Positions 1 through 5,886 of a stretch of 9,763 bases of DNA are shown piece after piece. The translations under genes and the position numbers were made by a program. Position 1 is the first letter of the stretch. Each line of letters opens with the position of its first letter. The notes beneath the pieces were generated by a model. The model made no database searches. It had not been told where the DNA came from and worked only from the letters and a program-made list of their open reading frames with translations. The stretch is from Lachnospiraceae bacterium UBA5895 (GTDB lineage: Bacteria > Bacillota > Clostridia > Lachnospirales > Lachnospiraceae). The DNA is taken from positions 1-9,763 of the forward strand of contig DJEP01000118.1 in the NCBI GenBank assembly GCA_002431915.1. Reading direction: 5' to 3'.

Positions 1-120
1 GAGGAGGTCTATCAGGCGATGGTGTTTGGGGAAGATGAGGATGATGCCCTGAACCAGCTGGAGGAACAGCTGAAGGAGCAGGGTATTGCCCATGGAATGT
101 GCATGGCGGAAGAAGTGTAG
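1..120 (+). CDS. 3' end of an unrecognised protein (partial)
   Basis: Frame 1 is open from the window edge to a TAG at 118-120 and gives the last 39 residues of a protein. The tail is strongly acidic (a GEDEDDA stretch) followed by a probable helix (LNQLEEQLKEQ) and ends in MCMAEEV. No family signature is visible, so no function is assigned. It reads in the same direction as the cysteine-rich protein 122 bases downstream and may share its transcript. That frame has no stop and its codon use resembles the other genes here, which is the reason to call it real. The start and most of the gene lie outside the window. Confidence 0.6.
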   Translation, partial: EEVYQAMVFGEDEDDALNQLEEQLKEQGIAHGMCMAEEV

Positions 121-184
121 TGTGAAAAGAACTTCTAATCACTCAGAGCAAAGGCTTTTTCGTGAAGAAGTTCTATGTTTCACA
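121..184. repeat. long imperfect inverted repeat / RNA hairpin
   Basis: The left arm TGTGAAA-AGAACTTCT (121-136) is matched by the right arm AGAAGTTCT-atg-TTTCACA (166-184), giving 16 paired positions with a 3-nt bulge. Inside the loop, TCAC (139-142) can pair with GTGA (162-165) and lengthen the stem. It starts immediately after the stop codon of the upstream gene. No T-run follows it, so it does not look like an ordinary intrinsic terminator. It could be an RNA-stabilising or processing hairpin, or a protein-binding dyad. Confidence 0.7.
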
Positions 185-242
185 CACAAGTTTGCACCAA
201 TGCGCAGGTTATGCAGATTATGGAAGGATAAGGGGGTTAGAA

Positions 243-482
243 ATGGAAAATTCTTATCGCTTTTTTGAAAATAGAGATTGTAAATATTTCCCCTGTCACA
301 AGGGACTTACGGATTTTAACTGCCTGTTCTGCTACTGCCCCATGTACCGTCTGGAGCATTGTCCCGGGAATCCCCGGTATTTCGAGAAAAACGGCAGGCG
401 GATCAAGGACTGCTCAGGCTGTACTTTCCCGCATGATCCGGATCATTATGATGCGATTATGCAGATCCTGCGGGAGGCATAA
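243..482 (+). CDS. cysteine-rich small-domain protein (putative metal binding)
   Basis: This is a 79-residue protein with eight cysteines in a family-typical arrangement: CKYFPCHK (13-20), FNCLFCYCP (25-33), a lone Cys40 in CPGN, and KDCSGCTFPH (55-64), with conserved-looking histidines at 19, 64 and 68. I recognise this pattern as the 'cysteine-rich small domain' family (zf-like, PF04071), a probable metal-binding protein often encoded beside cobalamin-biosynthesis genes. Its biochemical role is not established, and the cobalamin link is family knowledge rather than something seen here. The start at 243 is chosen because AGGGGG lies at 231-236 with a 6-base spacing and the family motif begins right after it. 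The frame stays open upstream to 162, but that stretch has no good ribosome-binding site. A hairpin terminator follows 17 bases after the stop. Confidence 0.85.
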   Translation: MENSYRFFENRDCKYFPCHKGLTDFNCLFCYCPMYRLEHCPGNPRYFEKNGRRIKDCSGCTFPHDPDHYDAIMQILREA

Positions 483-499
483 TACATTTTTCTAAAATC

Positions 500-541
500 A
501 AAAAGCCGATAGTCTGTGAAAAACAGATTACCGGCTTTTTT
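500..541. terminator. bidirectional intrinsic terminator
   Basis: AAAAAGCCG on the left pairs with CGGCTTTTT on the right. The stem continues through TAGTCTGT / ACAGATTA with one G-T wobble, around a GAAAA loop. T-rich sequence follows on the plus strand and an equivalent T-run on the minus strand. It sits between the convergent cysteine-rich gene and tRNA-Ser, only a few bases from the tRNA 3' end, so it can terminate both. Confidence 0.85.
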
Positions 542-545
542 AGCG

Positions 546-631
546 CGGAGACGGTGGGATTTGAACCCACGTGCCCCGGAGGGCTAACGCATTTCGAGTG
601 CGCCCCGTTATGACCACTTCGATACGTCTCC
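546..631 (-). tRNA. tRNA-Ser (anticodon CGA)
   Basis: On the minus strand the gene begins GGAGACG (631-625) and closes with the complementary CGTCTCC (553-547) plus discriminator G at 546. The anticodon stem GCGCA/TGCGT encloses a 7-base loop, CTCGAAA, giving anticodon CGA, which reads the serine codon UCG. A long variable arm (CCCTCCGGGG region) makes it a class II tRNA, as expected for serine. The T arm is GTGGG-TTCAAAT-CCCAC. CCA is not encoded: the template continues CGCT, so CCA must be added after transcription. It has its own promoter at 652-680 and shares the terminator at 500-541. Confidence 0.95.
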
Positions 632-651
632 AAAAGATTACAACGTAGATT

Positions 652-680
652 ATTTTATCCGAAAAACGTCGGTTTGGCAA
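652..680 (-). promoter_or_regulatory. sigma-A-type promoter of tRNA-Ser
   Basis: Read on the minus strand, TTGCCA (680-675) and TAAAAT (657-652) are separated by exactly 17 bases, and each matches the consensus at five of six positions. Transcription would start about 7 bases further on, leaving a short leader before the tRNA at 631. It points away from the fab promoter. Confidence 0.75.
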
Positions 681-736
681 GGGGAGAAACGAAAAAATCA
701 TGGCTGCGCCTGTTGCTGGTCGGTAATAATGAAAAA

Positions 737-760
737 AAGATGTTGACATAACAACATCTT
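737..760. promoter_or_regulatory. 24-bp perfect dyad overlapping the fab -35 box
   Basis: AAGATGTTG (737-745) and CAACATCTT (752-760) are perfect inverted repeats of 9 bases separated by 6. The dyad covers the -35 hexamer (743-748) and most of the promoter spacer, the position of a classic steric repressor site. It is unrelated in sequence to the FabT-like palindrome downstream. Which protein binds it, if any, cannot be told from the window. Confidence 0.55.
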
Positions 761-771
761 AGTAGTATATT
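743..771 (+). promoter_or_regulatory. sigma-A-type promoter of the fab operon
   Basis: A perfect -35 TTGACA (743-748) and a near-consensus -10 TATATT (766-771) are 17 bases apart. An A-tract at 732-738 just upstream could act as an UP element. The start of transcription is expected near 778, which leaves a leader of about 130 bases before acpP. No equally good promoter is visible between 909 and 9127, so this one probably serves all nine genes. Confidence 0.85.
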
Positions 772-782
772 GCAAATAAATA

Positions 783-804
783 CTTTGATAATCAAAGCAT
801 TTGA
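783..804. promoter_or_regulatory. FabT-type operator
   Basis: CTTTGATAATCAAAG (783-797) is a perfect palindrome around its central base. Read on the other strand, it contains TTTGATTATCAAA, the core of the operator bound by FabT in streptococci and lactococci (from memory of that literature). It lies about 5 to 19 bases past the expected transcription start, where a bound repressor would block RNA polymerase. A further half-site, TTTGA at 800-804, faces TCAAA at 792-796 with the same 3-base gap. A FabT-like gene ends the same operon (8678-9127). Confidence 0.8.
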
Positions 805-908
805 AAGGCGATGCTGCACAGTATAGCGAAGCCAAAGCGATTATGCCGAAAGGAACAAAGCGGCAAAGACAGAATATCAAAAAAGAATGCATAAGGAGAG
901 GTAAACAC

Positions 909-1142
909 ATGTTAGAGAGAGTAGCGGAAATCATCAGAGAACAGTTGAATCAGGAGGAGATCGAGATTACGGAGGCAACCCGTTTCAAGGAGGATCTGGA
1001 AGTGGATTCCCTGGATCTGTTTGAACTGGTAATGGCATTCGAAGAGGAATACGGAGTATCCATTCCTTCTGAGGAGCTGGAAGACCTGACAAGTGTAGGC
1101 GATGTCATCAAATATCTGCAGGAGCATGGTGTGGAAGCGTAA
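909..1142 (+). CDS. acpP: acyl carrier protein
   Basis: This 77-residue acidic protein carries the growing acyl chain as a thioester on 4'-phosphopantetheine in the cytoplasm. The attachment site is Ser34 in the motif EVDSLDLFEL (31-40). Length, acidity and the four-helix pattern (helix II from 34, EEYGVSIPSEE turn at 46-56) are typical of the family. The ATG at 909 is preceded by AAGGAGAG (893-900). The same frame is open back to a TTG at 801, but those 36 codons are highly basic, lack a ribosome-binding site and are not ACP-like, so they are taken as leader. As first gene of the operon, nearest the operator, it is directly exposed to repression. A 58-base spacer precedes fabK. Confidence 0.95.
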   Translation: MLERVAEIIREQLNQEEIEITEATRFKEDLEVDSLDLFELVMAFEEEYGVSIPSEELEDLTSVGDVIKYLQEHGVEA

Positions 1143-1200
1143 GCGGAGCACGGAAAAAAGCGGAATATAACGCAGAGTGACAAGAAGGATCAAAAAGACA

Positions 1201-2139
1201 ATGAGAACAAAAATCACTGAACTTTTACAGATAGAATATCCGGTTTTTCAGGGAGGTATGGCCTGGGTGGCGGAGCATAGGTTGGCAGCAGCAGTGTCCA
1301 ATGCCGGAGGCCTGGGAATCATCGGGGCCGCTTCTGCTCCGCCGGAAGTTGTCCGGGAGGAGATCCGCAAATGCAAAGAGCTGACGGATAAGCCCTTCGG
1401 CGTGAATGTTATGCTGCTCAATCCCAATGCGGAGGAAGTGGCGAAGCTTGTTGTGGAAGAAGGAGTAAAAGCGGTAACGACAGGTGCGGGAAATCCGGGA
1501 AAATTCATGGAACTGTGGAAGAATGCCGGAGTGAAAGTCATCCCGGTGGTGGCCAGCGTGGCTATGGCGAAGATGATGGAGCGGGCCGGAGCAGACGCCG
1601 TGGTGGCGGAAGGCATGGAGAGCGGTGGACATATCGGTTCCACCACGACCATGGCGCTGGTGCCGCAGGTAGTGGATGCGGTATCTATCCCGGTGATCGC
1701 CGCCGGGGGTATCGCGGATGGCAGGGGAATGGCAGCGGCCTTCATGCTGGGAGCGGAAGGTATCCAGATGGGAACCCGTTTCGTGGCATCAAAGGAGTCC
1801 ATCGTGCATGAAAATTATAAGAACCAGATCGTTAAGGCCAAAGACATCGATTCCGTGGTGACGGGAATGTCTACCGGACATCCGGTGCGTTCCCTGCGCA
1901 ATCAGATGACCAGAGAGTATCTGAAGCTGGAAAAGGAAAATGCGGATTTCATGGAACTGGAACAGCTGACATTAGGATCTCTTCGGAAAGCCGTTATTGA
2001 CGGTGACACCGTGAACGGTACCATGATGGCAGGACAGATTGCGGGATTGATCCACAAGGAACAATCCTGCCGGGAAATTCTGGAGGAAATTGTGAAGCAA
2101 GCCCGGGAGTGTATAACAGCACAAATGAAAAGACAATAA
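1201..2139 (+). CDS. fabK: enoyl-[acyl-carrier-protein] reductase II (FMN-dependent)
   Basis: FabK carries out the last step of each elongation cycle, reducing trans-2-enoyl-ACP with NAD(P)H through bound FMN. The 312-residue TIM-barrel protein belongs to the nitronate monooxygenase-like family. FQGGMAWVA (16-24) and SNAGGLGIIGA (33-43) form the FMN/N-terminal signature. EGMESGGHIG (137-146) contains His144, the same number as the catalytic histidine of Streptococcus pneumoniae FabK, and IAAGGIADGRG (166-176) and LGAEGIQMGTRF (183-194) are the phosphate-binding segments. The start at 1201 aligns with the pneumococcal N-terminus (TxITELL) and follows AAGGA at 1185-1189. The frame continues upstream to a GTG at 1177, which would add eight basic residues. 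It is unrelated to FabI, and FabK enzymes are intrinsically insensitive to triclosan. A 131-base spacer with no clear promoter follows. Confidence 0.95.
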   Translation: MRTKITELLQIEYPVFQGGMAWVAEHRLAAAVSNAGGLGIIGAASAPPEVVREEIRKCKELTDKPFGVNVMLLNPNAEEVAKLVVEEGVKAVTTGAGNPGKFMELWKNAGVKVIPVVASVAMAKMMERAGADAVVAEGMESGGHIGSTTTMALVPQVVDAVSIPVIAAGGIADGRGMAAAFMLGAEGIQMGTRFVASKESIVHENYKNQIVKAKDIDSVVTGMSTGHPVRSLRNQMTREYLKLEKENADFMELEQLTLGSLRKAVIDGDTVNGTMMAGQIAGLIHKEQSCREILEEIVKQARECITAQMKRQ

Positions 2140-2270
2140 CCACTATCAGCAGCTGAATGACAAACTGTGAACAGCAATGCGTGGCAAATGGTATAGGGAA
2201 AACGGCGTTACAAAAATGTGCTGTAATCGAGGGGAACAATAGCATCACATAGCAATAGGAGATGACAAAA

Positions 2271-3257
2271 ATGAGTAAGATCGCATATTTATTCCCGGGA
2301 CAGGGATCCCAATACATCGGAATGGGTAAGGAATTCTATGATAAATACCCGGAAGCACAGGCTGTATGGAGGCTGGCGGACAAGGTACTCCGGAATCTGT
2401 ACTGGCAGGATAAGCGGGAAGCACAGGCGGAAAGCGGACATCCGTACTCCATGGAGCAACTGACCTTTGAGGAAAATCCCTATATCAATATGACGGAATA
2501 TACACAGATTGCCATGCTGACCATGGAAGTGGCTATTTTGAAAGTATTGGAAGCAAAAGGTCTGAAAGCGGAGATGGCAGCAGGCTTAAGCCTCGGAGAA
2601 TATGGAGCACTGGCGGCCGGTGGTGTGATGGAGCTGCCGGATCTGTTCCGGGTGATCCGTATGCGCGGTATCTATATGCAGGAGGCTTATCCGGAAGGCG
2701 GAGCCATGACAGCGGTATTGGGACTGGATGGAGATACTGTGGCAAAAATCTGTGAACAGACGGCAGAGAAAACCGGTAAAGTCGTCTCGGTAGCAAATTA
2801 TAACTGCCCGGGACAGATCGTGATCACCGGACAGGCAGATGCAGTAGCAGCAGCAGCGGAGATCCTGAAGGAAGCAGGGGCAAAACGCTGCGTACCCTTA
2901 AAGGTCAGCGGACCGTTTCACTCAGCGTTATTGAAAACAGCCGGGGAACAGCTGGCAGAGGAACTGAAGGGAGTGAAGATATCCGCACCCTGGATTCATT
3001 ATCTGTCTAATGTAACGGCAGATTATGTGACAGATGCGTCACAAGTTGCGGAACTGCTGAAACAACAGGTATCCAGTCCCGTACATTTTACCCAGAGTGT
3101 GGAGCGTATGATTGCCGATGGCGTGGATACTTTTGTAGAGGTCGGACCCGGACGGACGCTCAGCAGCTTTGTCCGTAAAATTGACCGTAATGTCAGAGTG
3201 TACAATATTGAGAAGCCGGAGGATCTTGACCGGGTGATGGAGGAACTGGCATGTTGA
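2271..3257 (+). CDS. fabD: malonyl-CoA:ACP transacylase
   Basis: FabD moves malonyl from CoA to ACP, supplying the extender for FabH and FabF. The 328 residues show the N-terminal FPGQGSQ (8-14), nucleophile Ser107 in GLSLGEY (105-111), Arg132 in MRGIYMQEAYPEGG (131-144) for the malonyl carboxylate, and His217 in GPFHSALL (214-221). The residue before the nucleophile is Leu rather than the His of E. coli GHSLGE, a variant I believe is common in streptococci and clostridia. A segment of roughly 15-20 residues around 43-65 (YWQDKREAQAESGHPYS) is extra relative to E. coli FabD. The start at 2271 is chosen over ATG 2262 because AGGAG (2257-2261) abuts 2262 and sits 9 bases from 2271. The stop overlaps fabG by 7 bases. 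Confidence 0.95.
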   Translation: MSKIAYLFPGQGSQYIGMGKEFYDKYPEAQAVWRLADKVLRNLYWQDKREAQAESGHPYSMEQLTFEENPYINMTEYTQIAMLTMEVAILKVLEAKGLKAEMAAGLSLGEYGALAAGGVMELPDLFRVIRMRGIYMQEAYPEGGAMTAVLGLDGDTVAKICEQTAEKTGKVVSVANYNCPGQIVITGQADAVAAAAEILKEAGAKRCVPLKVSGPFHSALLKTAGEQLAEELKGVKISAPWIHYLSNVTADYVTDASQVAELLKQQVSSPVHFTQSVERMIADGVDTFVEVGPGRTLSSFVRKIDRNVRVYNIEKPEDLDRVMEELAC

Positions 3258-3991
3258 CAGGAAAAGTAGCCATTGTCACAGGAGCATCCAGGGGAATCGG
3301 CAGGACAATCGCCCAGACGCTGGCAGCGGCCGGTGCAACCGTAATATTGAATTACAACGGTTCCGCAGAGGCAGCGGAAGCAGCGGTAACGGACATTTGC
3401 AGCCGGGGCGGCATGGCGAAGGCTGTGAAGTGCAATGTGGCAGAGGATGCGGAGAGCGCGGCTTTCGTCAGGGAAGTTCTTCAGAAATACGGCAGAGTTG
3501 ACATCCTCGTCAACAATGCGGGAATTACCAGAGACAATCTGGTAGTGCGAATGACAGAAGAGGAATTCGATGCGGTGCTGGACACGAATCTGAAGGGCGC
3601 GTTCCACATGATCAAGCATCTGACCAGAGCTTTTATGAAGCAACGCTATGGCAAGATCATCAATATTTCTTCTGTCAGCGGAATTCTGGGCAATGCCGGA
3701 CAGGCAAATTATGCGGCTTCCAAAGCAGGTCTGATAGGACTGACGAAAAGCGTAGCCAGGGAGCTGGCTTCCCGGAATGTCTGTGTCAATGCGGTGGCAC
3801 CCGGTTTTATCCGGACAGATATGACAAAAAAACTGCCGGAGAATGTGCAGGAAAATGCGATAAAGACGATTCCGCTGGGGAAAATGGGAAGTCCGGAAGA
3901 TGTTGCACAGGCAGTCCTGTTCCTGGCAGAGGAAGCATCGGATTATATCACCGGTCAGGTGTTGTGCGTGGATGGCGGCATGGCCATGTAA
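3251..3991 (+). CDS. fabG: 3-oxoacyl-[acyl-carrier-protein] reductase
   Basis: FabG is the NADPH-dependent reductase of 3-ketoacyl-ACP, the first reduction in each cycle. It is a 246-residue short-chain dehydrogenase with a Rossmann fold: TGASRGIG cofactor loop (10-17), NNAG (88-91), and the catalytic tetrad Asn113 (DTNLKG), Ser141 (NISSVSG), Tyr154 and Lys158 (NYAASK). The C-terminus VLCVDGGMAM is family-typical. The ATG lies inside the last codons of fabD (7-base overlap), with GGAGGA at 3239-3244, so translation is probably coupled. The gene has no visible anomalies, and the gap to fabF is only 15 bases. Confidence 0.96.
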   Translation: MLTGKVAIVTGASRGIGRTIAQTLAAAGATVILNYNGSAEAAEAAVTDICSRGGMAKAVKCNVAEDAESAAFVREVLQKYGRVDILVNNAGITRDNLVVRMTEEEFDAVLDTNLKGAFHMIKHLTRAFMKQRYGKIINISSVSGILGNAGQANYAASKAGLIGLTKSVARELASRNVCVNAVAPGFIRTDMTKKLPENVQENAIKTIPLGKMGSPEDVAQAVLFLAEEASDYITGQVLCVDGGMAM

Positions 3992-4006
3992 GGGAGAACA
4001 GAGCAT

Positions 4007-5248
4007 ATGGGTAAAAATAGAAGAGTGGTTGTAACCGGCATGGGAGTTGTTACCCCCATAGGCAACAATGTGGAAGAATTCTGGAACAATATAAAACAGG
4101 GAAAAATCGGTATCGGTCCTATTACTTATTTTAATACTGCGGATTACCGTTGTAAACTGGCGGCGGAAGTGAAGGATTTTGACCCATCACAATATATGGA
4201 CAAAAAGTCCGCCCGCAGAATGGAGCAGTTCTGCCAGTTCGCTGTGGCAGCTGCCGGACAGGCGATCACAGATGCAGGACTCAACATGGAACAGGAAGAT
4301 CCGTATATGGTGGGCTGCAGTGTTGGAAGCGGCATCGGAAGTTTACAGGCTATGGAGCGGGAATATGACCGACTGAAGGAAAAAGATCCCGGCAGGGTAG
4401 GACCCATGCTGGTGCCGCTGATGATCTCCAATATGGCAGCGGGGAATGTCAGTATTGCCTATGGATTAAAAGGAAAGAGTCTGAATGTGGTTACCGCCTG
4501 TGCCACCGGAACCCATTCTATCGGAGAAGCATACCGTACGATCCAGTACGGAGATGCAGATGTGATGGTGGCAGGAGGAACGGAGAGTTCCATTACCCCT
4601 ATTGGCATCGCCGGATTTTCTGCACTGACAGCACTGTCATTCAGTGAAGATCCGGAGAGGGCATCCCTTCCTTTTGATAAGGAGAGAAATGGTTTTGTCA
4701 TGGGAGAAGGCTCTGCCATCGTAGTATTGGAAGAGCTGGAACACGCCAAGCGGCGCGGAGCCAAGATCTATGCGGAACTCATCGGTTATGGCTGCTCTTC
4801 CGATGCTTATCACATTACATCACCTGCGGAGGATGGCAGCGGGGCAGCCACTGCCATGCGGAATGCCTTAAAAGACGGCGGGGTGGCACCGGAAGAACTT
4901 ACCTATATTAATGCCCATGGCACCGGTACCCATTATAATGACCTGTTCGAGACCAGAGCCATCAGGCTGGTATTTGGAAAACATGCTTATGATCTGAAGA
5001 TCAATTCCACCAAATCCATGGTAGGGCATCTCTTGGGAGCGGCCGGGGCAGTGGAATTTGTGACCTGTGTAAAAGAGATACAGGAGGACTTTATCCATCG
5101 TACGGTAGGACTGCGTGAGACAGAGGAAGAACTGGATCTGAATTATTGCAGAGAGGCATATCGGCAAGAGGTGCCCTATGCCCTGACCAATTCGCTGGGC
5201 TTTGGAGGTCATAATGCCAGCCTGCTGTTAAAGAAGTACGCAGAATGA
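4007..5248 (+). CDS. fabF: 3-oxoacyl-[acyl-carrier-protein] synthase II
   Basis: FabF is the decarboxylating condensing enzyme that elongates acyl-ACP by two carbons using malonyl-ACP. Its 413 residues have the FabB/FabF Cys-His-His arrangement: Cys165 in TACATGTHS (163-171), His304 in NAHGTGTHYND (302-312), and His341 in STKSMVGHLLGAAGA (334-348) with Lys336. The glycine-rich C-terminal LGFGGHNAS (397-405) is also typical. The start is the ATG at 4007 with AGGGAG at 3991-3996, right after the fabG stop. No second elongating synthase is encoded in the window. The 135 bases after its stop, where streptococci have accB, contain no gene. Confidence 0.96.
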   Translation: MGKNRRVVVTGMGVVTPIGNNVEEFWNNIKQGKIGIGPITYFNTADYRCKLAAEVKDFDPSQYMDKKSARRMEQFCQFAVAAAGQAITDAGLNMEQEDPYMVGCSVGSGIGSLQAMEREYDRLKEKDPGRVGPMLVPLMISNMAAGNVSIAYGLKGKSLNVVTACATGTHSIGEAYRTIQYGDADVMVAGGTESSITPIGIAGFSALTALSFSEDPERASLPFDKERNGFVMGEGSAIVVLEELEHAKRRGAKIYAELIGYGCSSDAYHITSPAEDGSGAATAMRNALKDGGVAPEELTYINAHGTGTHYNDLFETRAIRLVFGKHAYDLKINSTKSMVGHLLGAAGAVEFVTCVKEIQEDFIHRTVGLRETEEELDLNYCREAYRQEVPYALTNSLGFGGHNASLLLKKYAE

Positions 5249-5277
5249 TCGCAGCGGAATTTAAGGTGTGGGATACG

Positions 5278-5315
5278 AGGCAGAACATAGAATATCAGGC
5301 AGAATACAGAGCATC
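5278..5315 (+). repeat. two tandem degenerate 19-bp units in the fabF-fabZ gap
   Basis: AGGCAGAACATAGAATATC (5278-5296) is followed directly by AGGCAGAATACAGAGCATC (5297-5315), with 15 of 19 positions identical. The rest of the 135-base gap (5249-5383) also carries several GCGGA/GCAGA pentamers. The gap holds no open reading frame of note and no recognisable biotinyl-domain remnant (for example no AMKM-coding stretch). It may simply be neutral spacer. Confidence 0.4.
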
Positions 5316-5383
5316 AACAAGGATGATTGCGGAAGGCGAAGGAGCATCCGCGGTCAGAATGCTATTCGCGGAACGGAGGAAAT

Positions 5384-5812
5384 ATGTCATTATATAACAC
5401 ACAGGAAATTATGGAGATTCTGCCCCACAGGCATCCTTTTCTCATGATCGATACGATTGAGGAACTGGAGCCCGGTGTCAGAGCGGTGGGACGAAAAAAC
5501 GTAACCTTCAATGAACCGTATTTTGCCGGACATTTTCCGGGGAATCCGGTGATGCCCGGAGTACTGATCCTGGAGGCACTGGCTCAGACCGGGGCGATGG
5601 CGATTTTGTCTTTGCCGGAGAATCGAGGCAAGACGGCATATTTTGCCGGAATCGACAAGGCAAAATTCAAACAGATGGTGCGCCCCGGTGACACACTGGA
5701 ACTGGAGACTGCCATTATCCGCAGCAAGGGATCCGTCGGCGTCGGGAAAGCGACCGCCACGGTGAATGGAAAACTGGCGGCAAAGGCAGAGCTCACCTTT
5801 GCATTGAAGTAA
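5384..5812 (+). CDS. fabZ: 3-hydroxyacyl-[acyl-carrier-protein] dehydratase
   Basis: FabZ removes water from 3-hydroxyacyl-ACP to give the trans-2-enoyl substrate of FabK. The 142-residue hot-dog-fold protein has LPHRHPFLMID (13-23), the catalytic His50 in GHFPGNPVMPGV (49-60), and Glu64 in LILEALAQ (61-68). The ATG at 5384 is preceded by GGAGG (5375-5379). The frame stays open to an ATG at 5327, but those 19 residues have no ribosome-binding site and no family match. The motif spacing is that of FabZ, the general dehydratase. The longer FabA, which also isomerises, is excluded by length and motif order. Streptococci have accB before it and accC after it, and here neither is present. Confidence 0.95.
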   Translation: MSLYNTQEIMEILPHRHPFLMIDTIEELEPGVRAVGRKNVTFNEPYFAGHFPGNPVMPGVLILEALAQTGAMAILSLPENRGKTAYFAGIDKAKFKQMVRPGDTLELETAIIRSKGSVGVGKATATVNGKLAAKAELTFALK

Positions 5813-5820
5813 AAAATAAC

Positions 5821-5842
5821 CCGTGAAAAAGCTTTTCCATGG
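5821..5842. repeat. 22-bp near-palindrome in the fabZ-accDA gap
   Basis: CCGTGAAAAAG (5821-5831) is followed immediately by CTTTTCCATGG (5832-5842). The arms are complementary at nine of eleven positions, and one of the two exceptions is a G-T wobble. It has no loop at DNA level, and as RNA it would form a hairpin with an AAAGCTTT-type apex. It has no T-run, so termination is unlikely. A weak protein site or an RNA-processing hairpin is possible. Confidence 0.35.
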
Positions 5843-5886
5843 GGAAAGATGGAAGAGAGAAACGACGCGGGATAAGAGGTGTCGGT

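Noticed and set aside
86..268. Small plus-strand open frame spanning the first gene's end and the hairpin
   Set aside because: It overlaps the real end of the upstream gene and the cysteine-rich gene in another frame, with no ribosome-binding site and no domain.
540..749. Minus-strand open frame across the tRNA
   Set aside because: It is a read-through of the tRNA-Ser gene and its promoter, not a protein gene.
1177..1200. GTG start for fabK eight codons upstream
   Set aside because: The ATG at 1201 aligns with the pneumococcal FabK N-terminus and has AAGGA upstream. The GTG lacks a ribosome-binding site.
2140..2270. Internal promoter or riboswitch in the fabK-fabD spacer
   Set aside because: No -35/-10 pair with acceptable spacing and no extended paired structure was found. 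It is treated as plain intercistronic spacer.
3023..4006. 327-codon open frame on the minus strand
   Set aside because: It lies fully antisense to fabD and fabG, which have complete catalytic motifs and ribosome-binding sites. Its translation is rich in Cys, His and Arg with no family signature.
5327..5383. Longer fabZ beginning at ATG 5327
   Set aside because: The extra 19 residues are not FabZ-like, while ATG 5384 has a strong GGAGG just before it.
5249..5383. Possible accB pseudogene between fabF and fabZ
   Set aside because: All three plus-strand frames were scanned for a biotinyl motif or BCCP-like remnant. None was seen, and the gap is too short.
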